Program-made: the position numbers and the translations under genes
Shown: piece by piece, positions 1 through 5,040 of the stretch
Numbering within the stretch: the first letter of the stretch is position 1
Layout of the letters: each line of letters starts with the position of its first letter
Notes under the pieces: generated by a model
Told to the model about the DNA's origin: nothing
What the model saw: the letters and a program-made list of their open reading frames with translations, nothing else
The model's database searches: none
Assembly: GCA_002366595.1 (NCBI GenBank)
Contig: DFBK01000099.1
Location: 1 to 11,346 of the forward strand
Origin: Anaerolineales bacterium UBA3082
GTDB taxonomy: Bacteria; Chloroflexota; Anaerolineae; UBA7937
DNA length: 11,346 nucleotides
Reading direction: 5' to 3'

Positions 1-322
1 CCTTTCGAGAGATCTCCTTGCGCTCGAAGGGGTAGCGGGCCTTGATTATCTCCCTCATCCGGGCCTCGATGATCTCCAAGTCCTCAGGGGTGAGGGGGCG
101 GGGGAGGTCGAAGTCGTAGTAGAACCCCTCCTCGATGGCCGGGCCAATGCCCAGTTTGGCCCCGGGGAAGAGTTGGGTCACCGCGTCGGCCATGATATGA
201 GAGGCCGAGTGGCGCATGGTTTCCAGATCGTTCTCTTTTCCCTCGGGATCCTTTACGGACATCATTTTCTCCTTCCCTTCTGGCTCGATTGACTGCCTAA
301 GGCTCTCATCCTCAGTCATCAT
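1..322 (-). CDS. thrS: Threonyl-tRNA synthetase, N-terminal part (runs off the left edge)
   Basis: This is the N-terminal 107 or so residues of threonyl-tRNA synthetase, which charges tRNA-Thr in the cytoplasm. Residues 37-42 read RHSASH, the HxxxH motif of the ThrS editing (SAD/N2) domain. They are followed by the family-typical AKLGIGPAIEEGFYYDFD and PLTPEDLEIIE. Only about 36 weakly conserved residues precede this motif, so the usual N-terminal TGS domain is missing. Two starts are possible. The tandem ATG at 322/319 has a GGGGG-rich ribosome site. An internal ATG pair at 265/262 has a better AAGGAG at 269-274 and would give a shorter leader. The longer form overlaps the 3' end of the transporter gene by 11 bp, indicating one transcript with it under the upstream T-box. 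The first 25 codons include a copy of a short repeat (239-259). The family call is firm; the exact start is not. Confidence 0.92.
   Translation of the reverse strand, partial: MMTEDESLRQSIEPEGKEKMMSVKDPEGKENDLETMRHSASHIMADAVTQLFPGAKLGIGPAIEEGFYYDFDLPRPLTPEDLEIIEARMREIIKARYPFERKEISRK
239..259 (+). repeat. Short GGATCC-centred repeat, copy in thrS
   Basis: Divergent copy of a 20-22 bp element. The core GGGATCCTTTACGGA matches 13 of 15 bases of the copies at 362-381 and 11038-11059, and like them it is preceded by TCCC 1-3 bases upstream. It lies in the variable N-terminal extension of thrS. Orientation is given as the strand on which all three copies read alike. Confidence 0.4.
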
Positions 323-1259
323 CACTACCCCCTTTTATCAACCCTGTTTCCTCTCTCCTTTTCCCCGGGATCCTGTAAGGAGGTGTTAAGCGAGCCAAGG
401 CGATGCCCACGAAGACGATGAGCGCTCCCAGGGCCTGTAAGGGGGTGAGATGCTCTTTCAAAGTCAAGACGGCTACCCCCACCGCCACCACCGGTATCAG
501 ATAGTTATAGACCATGGTGCGGGTGGCTCCTATCTCCCCGATGGCCCAGAACCAAAGGACGTAGCCCAACCCCCCGGCGATGAAGGAACTGTAACCCAGC
601 CCTAGCCAGCCGTTCAGCGAGAGGTGGGCCCATGGCTGATAGAGTAGCGCCCTCCAAGTGAAGAGGAGCATGGAAGCGGTCCCCAGGAGAAAGGATGCGG
701 TCATGAGGCGCAGGGAAGAGTACCGCTCCAATGGGCGCCTGGCTACCACCGCGCATAGGCCGTTGATGGCTGCGCAGGTGAGGGTGAAGAGGTCCCCTTT
801 CAGGTGTTCCACGCTGAGGGTCAACCCCCCTGATTGGGCTCCCACGATCATGGCCACTCCCAGGAAGGAGACTAAGATGCCCACAATCTGGAGGGGGACG
901 ATCCGTTCCTCCCGCAAGAGGACGGCGAAGAGGAGGGTGAAGATGGGCCCGGTGGCTATGAGCAGGGAGGAGTTGGAGGCCGTGGTGTAGTAGAGACCCA
1001 AGGTGAAGAGGATCTGGTAGAAACCGATGCCGATGATGCCTACCACCCCTACCCGCAGCCAATCTTCCCTCCGGATGGTTGGTTTCCCCTCCAGCAGCCA
1101 CAGGGTGATCAAAAGGAAGAGGGTAGCCCCGCCGAAGCGGGCGGTGGCGAAGGCGAGAGGGTCAATCTCCTGGAGGCTATGTTTGATGACGCTGAAGACC
1201 GAGCCCCAGATCAGTACCACCGCGAATAGCAACAAATCTACCTTTGTCAGACGCCTCAT
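312..1259 (-). CDS. EamA/DMT-family 10-TM transporter, T-box controlled
   Basis: This is a 315-aa inner-membrane transporter of the drug/metabolite transporter superfamily with two EamA repeats. About ten hydrophobic segments are visible, near residues 8-27, 35-55, 67-87, 94-114, 122-141, 154-173, 183-202, 216-236, 245-265 and 271-290. A short, charged cytoplasmic tail follows. Family members move amino acids and other small metabolites; RhtA of E. coli exports threonine and homoserine. The ATG at 1257-1259 is preceded by AGGGTGG. The gene starts 10 bp after the terminator of a leader with a threonine specifier, and it overlaps thrS at its 3' end. Induction by uncharged tRNA-Thr would make sense for uptake of threonine or a precursor, but this substrate is inferred only from context. 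The last 20 or so codons contain a short repeat also found in the IS. The family call is strong; the substrate is unproven. Confidence 0.9.
   Translation of the reverse strand: MRRLTKVDLLLFAVVLIWGSVFSVIKHSLQEIDPLAFATARFGGATLFLLITLWLLEGKPTIRREDWLRVGVVGIIGIGFYQILFTLGLYYTTASNSSLLIATGPIFTLLFAVLLREERIVPLQIVGILVSFLGVAMIVGAQSGGLTLSVEHLKGDLFTLTCAAINGLCAVVARRPLERYSSLRLMTASFLLGTASMLLFTWRALLYQPWAHLSLNGWLGLGYSSFIAGGLGYVLWFWAIGEIGATRTMVYNYLIPVVAVGVAVLTLKEHLTPLQALGALIVFVGIALARLTPPYRIPGKRREETGLIKGGSDDD
362..381 (+). repeat. Short GGATCC-centred repeat, copy in the EamA gene 3' end
   Basis: The 15-base core GGGATCCTGTAAGGA is identical to the core of the segment that interrupts the transposase at 11038-11059. 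TCCCC precedes the core here. The copy falls in the non-conserved C-terminal tail of the transporter and keeps the frame open. Similarity to the thrS copy extends a few bases further on the upstream side (CTTTTCCC). Confidence 0.5.
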
Positions 1260-1269
1260 CTTTCCACCC

Positions 1270-1301
1270 TAAAGAAGAGAGCCCGCCTTGGGGCGGGCTC
1301 T
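1270..1301 (-). terminator. T-box intrinsic terminator
   Basis: A perfect 10-bp GC-rich inverted repeat (1278-1287 with 1292-1301, 4-base loop) is followed on the minus strand by a T-rich tract (TCTTCTTT). It lies directly after the T-box motif, so it should form when tRNA-Thr is charged and be replaced by the antiterminator when it is not. Confidence 0.85.
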
Positions 1302-1500
1302 GCCGCAGTTCCACCCAATTTCAGCACGTAAATCGTGCCCTCGCAGCGCGGTAACGGGCGCTCCCGTAGCCCCATACTCGATAACCTTTCTGGGGCAGGC
1401 TCAGGGGTGGTTTTCCCCCAGGCCCTATGCTGGAGAGGCTTCCAGTCGCGGCCTCCTCCTCCCTGCAGCGGTGCCTCGGATACTCGTCCCCGTCACAGCC
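1278..1500 (-). promoter_or_regulatory. T-box leader riboswitch, threonine specifier
   Basis: On the minus strand this untranslated leader has the landmarks of a T-box. An AGTA at 1484-1481 lies in the 5' side of the specifier loop. The 3' side reads GGGGGAAAACCACCCC, giving an ACC codon at 1411-1409 followed by a purine; the next triplet is also ACC. The T-box motif GGGTGGAACTGCGG is at 1316-1303. Its TGGA bulge (1313-1310) would pair with a tRNA ending UCCA. A terminator follows at once. ACC specifies threonine, which agrees with thrS two genes down. The motif differs from the usual ACCGCG by one base (ACTGCG). The 5' limit is approximate and no clear promoter was found between it and the tRNA gene, so read-through from the tRNA promoter is possible. 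Confidence 0.87.
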
Positions 1501-1561
1501 TTTATCTATCCAATAACCTACCTACTTGGTCATTGGTCATTTATCGTTGAGATTCGTAACA

Positions 1562-1635
<74 letters not shown>

Positions 1636-1645
1636 TCACTTAATC

Positions 1646-1674
1646 ATTATAGCACAGAAGCAACGATTTGAAAA
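1646..1674 (-). promoter_or_regulatory. Candidate promoter of tRNA-Val
   Basis: A perfect TATAAT at 1651-1646 (minus strand) ends 10 bp before the tRNA 5' end, so transcription would start only a few bases upstream of the mature tRNA. The -35 is weak (TTTTCA at 1674-1669 with a 17-bp spacer). It falls within the left copy of the 32-bp direct repeat. Confidence 0.6.
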
Positions 1675-1694
1675 GATGGCTACCGAGTTTGGAG
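1663..1694 (+). repeat. 32-bp direct repeat, left copy
   Basis: Starts ACGATTTGAAAAGATG and ends CGAGTTTGGAG. It matches the copy at 2001-2032 at 30 of 32 positions (differences at the 17th and 21st bases). Flanking bases on both sides are unrelated. Confidence 0.9.
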
Positions 1695-1700
1695 TAAGTA

Positions 1701-1722
1701 GGGCGGGTTTCCATACCTGCCC
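1701..1722 (+). repeat. Inverted repeat GGGCGGGT/ACCTGCCC
   Basis: An 8-bp stem with one G-T pair on the plus strand (1701-1708 with 1715-1722) and a 6-base loop. No T-tract follows on either strand. Confidence 0.5.
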
Positions 1723-1801
1723 CATCCAGGTCGGATCTACTATCACTACGAGCAGCCTCATCCCGGCCTCGATATACTAACCCCTCTATCACCTCTCCTT
1801 C

Positions 1802-1827
1802 GGATGCTGAGGCATCCTCAGGATGCC
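1802..1827. repeat. Overlapping, mutually exclusive hairpins
   Basis: GGATGC (1802-1807) can pair with GCATCC (1812-1817) around TGAG. Alternatively GGCATCC (1811-1817) can pair with GGATGCC (1821-1827) around TCA. The two hairpins share the GCATCC segment, so only one can form at a time. Confidence 0.5.
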
Positions 1828-1906
1828 GAACGCACAACCGCATACCGCCTGAAGGCTCCAATCCTGGTGCTGCAGGGGGAATCGAGGCTTCAGCCGGTTT
1901 TTAAGT

Positions 1907-1959
1907 GCCGTCAGGAGTTTCCTCCCCCGGCCTGGTACGCCTTGGGGCAGGCTGACGGC
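1907..1959 (-). repeat. Candidate three-way-junction RNA fold
   Basis: Read on the minus strand, an 8-bp outer helix GCCGTCAG/CTGACGGC (1959-1952 with 1914-1907) encloses two hairpins. One is CCCC-AA-GGC / GCC-GGGG with a 7-base loop (1947-1925). The other is GGAG-GAAA-CTCC (1925-1914), which has a GNRA loop. The helices share one base at each junction, so the real pairing would be slightly shorter. The GNRA loop exists only on the minus strand, which favours that orientation. Confidence 0.4.
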
Positions 1960-1970
1960 CAAGGCTGGAA

Positions 1971-1994
1971 GCGTCAGATGGTAACATCTGACGC
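1971..1994. repeat. Perfect 10-bp inverted repeat
   Basis: GCGTCAGATG, loop GTAA, CATCTGACGC. On the plus strand the loop is a GNRA tetraloop. No T-tract follows on either side, so it does not look like an intrinsic terminator. Confidence 0.75.
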
Positions 1995-2000
1995 CACTAA

Positions 2001-2032
2001 ACGATTTGAAAAGATGACTAGCGAGTTTGGAG
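2001..2032 (+). repeat. 32-bp direct repeat, right copy
   Basis: Partner of 1663-1694, same orientation, offset 338 bp. It ends 40 bp before the holB start and includes the TTGGAG that would act as -35 of the candidate holB promoter. Confidence 0.9.
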
Positions 2033-2056
2033 CCTCAAAGGATGATGTGGTAGAAT
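2027..2056 (+). promoter_or_regulatory. Candidate holB promoter
   Basis: TTGGAG (2027-2032), an 18-bp spacer and an extended -10, TGG-TAGAAT (2048-2056). The predicted start near 2063 would leave a leader of only about 10 bases before the ATG at 2073, cutting into the GAGGG ribosome site. It is therefore plausible but doubtful. Confidence 0.35.
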
Positions 2057-2072
2057 GTATGAGGGTTGCGAA

Positions 2073-3077
2073 ATGTGGCAAGTTGTGGGACATGAATGGG
2101 CCGTCACGTTGTTTGAAAACTCGCTGGCGCAGGGCCGGTTATCCCATGCCTACCTTTTCACCGGCCCCCCTCGCATCGGGAAGACCACCCTGGCCTTAAA
2201 TCTGGCTCAGGCCCTGAACTGCACAGGGAAAGATAAACCTTGCGGGGAGTGCCTCTCCTGCCAAAAGACCTCCCAAGGCATTCACCCCGATGTGCGGATG
2301 GTGGACTTGGCCTATCAAAAGGGGCTTCTGGAGGGGCGGGAGGGCTCCACGGCCCTGGGCATCGACGCCATCCGTTCCATCCAAAGCGATGCAGCCCTGA
2401 AGCCCTTCGAGGGGAGATGGAAGGTCTTCATCATCCCCCAGGCGGAGAATATGACCCCTGAGGCCGCTAACTGCCTGTTGAAAACCCTGGAGGAGCCACC
2501 GTCCCATGTGGTTCTCCTCCTCACCGCTCTCCATACCGACCTCCTCTTCCCCACCATAGTCTCTCGCTGCCAGGTCTTCAACCTGCGACCCCCCTCTACA
2601 ACTCTCATCCGCGAGGCGTTGGGGCGAAGGTGGGACCTCGAGGGGGAGCGGGCTCATCTCATCGCTGCCCTCTCCGCGGGGAGGATGGGCTGGGCGGTGG
2701 AGGCGGCCCAAAATCAAGCCCTGTTGAGGGAGCGGAACGGGCGACTAGATGAACTCTTGTCCCTTCCTGGTGCCAGGCGGCTGGAGAGGCTCTCCTTTGC
2801 CCAGCGCTGGGGAAGCCAGCCCGAAAGGGTGAAAGAGATCCTGACCCTATGGCTTGGCTGGTGGAGAGACCTCCTCTTAGCCAAAGAGGGGTGCTGGGAT
2901 AAGATGGAGAATATCGATCGGAAAAATACCCTGCTTGAGGAGGCAGAGAAGCATGAGTTAGGGGAGATAAAAGAGTTCATCTCCTCTATACGGGAAACGT
3001 TACATGAGTTAGAGAGCAATGTTAACCTTCGTTTGGCCTTAGAGGTCTTGATGTTGGATCTGCCAAGCAAGCGATAA
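2073..3077 (+). CDS. holB: DNA polymerase III delta prime subunit
   Basis: A 334-aa clamp-loader subunit that, with tau/gamma and delta, opens the beta clamp and places it on primed DNA. The AAA+ layout is clear. It starts MWQVVGHEWAV, has Walker A GPPRIGKTT at residues 31-39 and zinc-finger cysteines at C57, C60 and C63 (with C50 nearby). The conserved NCLLKTLEEPP is at 133-143, and the SRC motif is at 164-166 (IVSRCQVF). Walker A is intact, but the Walker B position reads FIIPQAEN in place of an acidic DExx, so ATP hydrolysis by this subunit is unlikely, as expected for delta prime. I chose the ATG at 2073 because family members start MWQV and GAGGG lies 7 bases upstream; an in-frame ATG at 2055 would add six residues. 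ricT follows 18 bp after the stop. Confidence 0.95.
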   Translation: MWQVVGHEWAVTLFENSLAQGRLSHAYLFTGPPRIGKTTLALNLAQALNCTGKDKPCGECLSCQKTSQGIHPDVRMVDLAYQKGLLEGREGSTALGIDAIRSIQSDAALKPFEGRWKVFIIPQAENMTPEAANCLLKTLEEPPSHVVLLLTALHTDLLFPTIVSRCQVFNLRPPSTTLIREALGRRWDLEGERAHLIAALSAGRMGWAVEAAQNQALLRERNGRLDELLSLPGARRLERLSFAQRWGSQPERVKEILTLWLGWWRDLLLAKEGCWDKMENIDRKNTLLEEAEKHELGEIKEFISSIRETLHELESNVNLRLALEVLMLDLPSKR

Positions 3078-3095
3078 GTGAGGGGGAAAGATATC

Positions 3096-3893
3096 ATGCC
3101 TAAGGTAGTGGGGGTTCGTTTCAAGCGAGCAGGGAAGATATACCATTTTGATGCCACCGGGTTTGAGGATTTGAAAGTCGACGAATATGTGGTAGTGGAT
3201 ACGGCGCGGGGACGAGCACTGGGGAGAGTGGTCTCGCCTCCGCAAGAGGTGAGCGAGCCTTCCGAGCATCTCAAACCGATAGAGCGCCGAGCCACCCCTC
3301 TCGACCTATCGGAGAGGGAAAGGTACCGGTTACAGGAGCGAGAGGCGCTGGAGAGATGCGGGGAGAAGGTAGCCCAGCATGGCCTGGAGATGAAGATCAT
3401 CAAGGCCGAATACAACTTCGACGGCAGCCGACTGGTAGTCTTTTTCACCGCTGAGAAACGGGTCGACTTCCGGGAGTTGATAAGAGATCTGGCCCAAGCC
3501 CTCAAAACCAGAGTAGAGCTTCGCCAGGTGGGGGTGCGAGATGAGGCTAAACTTCTGGGGGGGTTGGGGCGGTGTGGTCGGGTCCTCTGCTGCGCCACCC
3601 ATCTCTGCGAATTCTCGCCTGTCTCCATAAAGATGGCTAGACTACAGGATGTCTCCTTGAGCCCGGCGGAGATTTCCGGGGTCTGTGGACGGTTACTTTG
3701 CTGCCTGGCCTATGAGAGTGAGACCTACCGCTCCCTGAAGGAGAGGTTCCCCAAAGTAGGCGTTATGGTGGAGACCCCCTACGGCGCGGGGAAGGTGAAG
3801 AGCGTAAACGTCTTGAAGGAGACGGTAGAGGTGGAACTGAGGAGCGAGGTGACCGTGGAGGTCTCGGCCGAGGAATTGAGAGAGCGGGTTTGA
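3096..3893 (+). CDS. ricT: PSP1-domain protein, RicT (YaaT) family
   Basis: A 265-aa PSP1-family protein. In Bacillus subtilis RicT works with RicA and RicF in an Fe-S-containing complex that helps RNase Y mature mRNAs and affects sporulation, competence and biofilm formation. The family fingerprint is clear: N-terminal MPKVVGVRFKRAGKIYHF, then the cysteine-rich CGRVLCCATHLCEF (C160, C165, C166, C171) and GVCGRLLCCLAYE (C197, C202, C203). These are the residues expected to bind iron-sulfur clusters. An in-frame GTG at 3078 abuts the holB stop, but the ATG at 3096 fits the family start and has AGGGGG 9 bases upstream. The holB-ricT pairing is also seen in Firmicutes, where the two lie close together. 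No RicA or RicF partner is visible in this window. Confidence 0.93.
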   Translation: MPKVVGVRFKRAGKIYHFDATGFEDLKVDEYVVVDTARGRALGRVVSPPQEVSEPSEHLKPIERRATPLDLSERERYRLQEREALERCGEKVAQHGLEMKIIKAEYNFDGSRLVVFFTAEKRVDFRELIRDLAQALKTRVELRQVGVRDEAKLLGGLGRCGRVLCCATHLCEFSPVSIKMARLQDVSLSPAEISGVCGRLLCCLAYESETYRSLKERFPKVGVMVETPYGAGKVKSVNVLKETVEVELRSEVTVEVSAEELRERV

Positions 3894-3899
3894 GGAGTT

Positions 3900-3911
3900 T
3901 CAAGCGCTTGA
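3900..3911. repeat. 12-bp palindrome at convergent gene ends
   Basis: TCAAGCGCTTGA is a perfect palindrome and contains the PHP stop codon. It has no loop or T-tract, so it is not a normal intrinsic terminator. Confidence 0.4.
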
Positions 3912-4718
3912 CCGCTTTAGAGCCTGCAGCCGCGGCACCACCTCTTCAGGGATCCAGACCTCTCCTATATCGGGGGTCTCTAGGATACCTGGGCCGTGGA
4001 AATCGCTTCCCCCCGTGGCGATGAGGCCATACTTCTTTGCCCAGCGGGCCAGATCCTGGCGTTGTTCTGGAGAGTATTGGCCATAGTAAGCCTCGAGCCC
4101 TATCAGGCCGGCACAAGCAAGTTCAGGCAAAAGCCCCAAGACCTCCAAGGGGTGAGCCAAGACGGGGAGCCCCCCAGCCTCTAAGATCATCTGCGTGGCC
4201 TCCGGGGGGGTTATCTTGTAACGAGGTACGTAGGCGGGACCGTTTCTTCCGATGTAGTTGACGAAGGCTTCACTGGTCGAAGAGACGTACCCTTTCTCCA
4301 TCATCGCTCGGGCGATGTGGGGTCTCCCTATGGAACCCTCCCCTGCTATCTCCTTGACCCGTTTCTGACTGAGGGGCATACCTAGATCCTTTAGCCTCTC
4401 GATCATCTTCCAAGCGCGATGGCGGCGAAAATCCCGTATGGCTCTCAACCTCTCCTGGAGAGGTTCGTAATGATGATCGATGTAATACCCCAAGATATGG
4501 GCTTCCTGGGATCCTGCCTCAGCGCTTATCTCCACCCCCGGTATCACCTCCAAGGGTGTACCTTCGGCTGCCTGTAAGGCTAGGTCTATCCCCTCCGTCG
4601 AATCATGGTCGGTGAGAGAGATAGCCCCCAGCCCCTTGGCTAGGGCCATCTTTACCAACTGTGAAGGCGAATAGGCACCGTCGGAGGCGGTGGAGTGGAT
4701 ATGGAGATCGCACCTCAT
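3900..4718 (-). CDS. PHP-domain phosphoesterase, YciV/RNase AM-like
   Basis: A 272-aa metal-dependent PHP hydrolase. The metal-binding motifs are all present in order: HIHS (H6, H8) and D13, TDHDS (D37, H38), GVEIS (E63), AHILGYY (H74), RPHIAR near residue 131, AHP near 185, and SDFHG (D239, H241). This layout is that of the TrpH/YciV group. In E. coli a member of this group removes 5'-phosphorylated ends from short RNAs and hydrolyses 3',5'-nucleoside bisphosphates such as pAp. The precise substrate here cannot be told from sequence. The start ATG overlaps the spoVS stop by 4 bp (ATGA), so the two are translationally coupled at the end of the ppdK transcript. The stop codon sits in a 12-bp palindrome (3900-3911) and lies 6 bp from the convergent ricT stop. 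Confidence 0.9.
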   Translation of the reverse strand: MRCDLHIHSTASDGAYSPSQLVKMALAKGLGAISLTDHDSTEGIDLALQAAEGTPLEVIPGVEISAEAGSQEAHILGYYIDHHYEPLQERLRAIRDFRRHRAWKMIERLKDLGMPLSQKRVKEIAGEGSIGRPHIARAMMEKGYVSSTSEAFVNYIGRNGPAYVPRYKITPPEATQMILEAGGLPVLAHPLEVLGLLPELACAGLIGLEAYYGQYSPEQRQDLARWAKKYGLIATGGSDFHGPGILETPDIGEVWIPEEVVPRLQALKRSSA

Positions 4719-4975
4719 CGGGGCTCGACGGTAAGCCTCATAGCGGTGCGCGTCTGGTCATCGATGGTCACTTCTATGAAAGCGGGGATGCAGATCACGT
4801 CGAAGCCGTCGGGGGCCAAGTACCCACGAGCGATAGCCACAGCCTTTACCGCCTGGTTTACCGCCCAGGCACCGATGGCTTGCACATCTGCTTTGTTGCT
4901 CTCCCGCACCACCCCTGCGATGGCACCCGCCACCGCCGTTGCTCTGGACTTGGCCGATACCTTGATGATATCCAT
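4715..4975 (-). CDS. spoVS: SpoVS family protein (stage V sporulation protein S)
   Basis: An 86-aa Alba-like fold protein. It covers the full family length, from MDIIKVSAKSRATAVAGAIAG through AIGAWAVNQAVKAVAIARGY and ICIPAF to LTVEPR. In Bacillus it affects septation and spore coat and cortex formation. Homologues are common in non-spore-formers such as Thermus and Chloroflexota, where the role is unknown; RNA or DNA binding is suspected from the fold. GGAGGGG upstream of the ATG is a strong ribosome site. It follows ppdK by 65 bp and overlaps the PHP gene by 4 bp. Its presence is not evidence that this organism sporulates. Confidence 0.95.
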   Translation of the reverse strand: MDIIKVSAKSRATAVAGAIAGVVRESNKADVQAIGAWAVNQAVKAVAIARGYLAPDGFDVICIPAFIEVTIDDQTRTAMRLTVEPR

Positions 4976-5040
4976 GGGTCCCCTCCGTTGTTCAGGTCGA
5001 GTTTATGACGTGCTCCATCAATCTTTTCAGCCTCAGTCCT

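Larger units (their letters stand above)
1636..2072. other. Non-coding block with direct repeats and hairpins, role unknown
   Basis: No reading frame here looks like a real protein. The possible ORFs are short, low in conserved-looking content and built over palindromes. The block contains the tRNA-Val promoter at its left end and a possible holB promoter at its right end. Between them is a 306-bp segment bounded by two copies of a 32-bp direct repeat. That segment holds four inverted repeats: 1701-1722, 1802-1827, 1907-1959 and 1971-1994. None of the riboswitch, SRP, 6S or RNase P hallmarks I looked for is present. It could be a small non-autonomous element, an intergenic repeat or a structured RNA on either strand. 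Confidence 0.6.

Noticed and set aside
1527..1540. Tandem TGGTCAT pair before the T-box
   Set aside because: Only two 7-base units, too short to mean much without comparison to relatives.
1640..1861. 73-codon minus-strand reading frame upstream of tRNA-Val
   Set aside because: It runs across inverted repeats and the direct repeat, has no ribosome site I can see, and its end lies in the tRNA promoter. It looks like chance translation of repeat sequence.
1971..1994. Perfect hairpin considered as a terminator
   Set aside because: No T-tract on either strand, and no gene ends next to it.
1636..2072. SRP RNA, 6S RNA, RNase P RNA, cobalamin riboswitch or second T-box
   Set aside because: The hallmark sequences of these RNAs were looked for on both strands and not found.
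1804..2199. 131-codon plus-strand reading frame overlapping the start of holB
   Set aside because: It crosses the perfect hairpin and overlaps holB in another frame, and the protein resembles no family. The holB frame is clearly the real one.
2714..3628. Long minus-strand frame (304 codons) opposite holB and ricT
   Set aside because: It is antisense to two confidently identified genes and is rich in Ser/Arg, as expected for a shadow frame.
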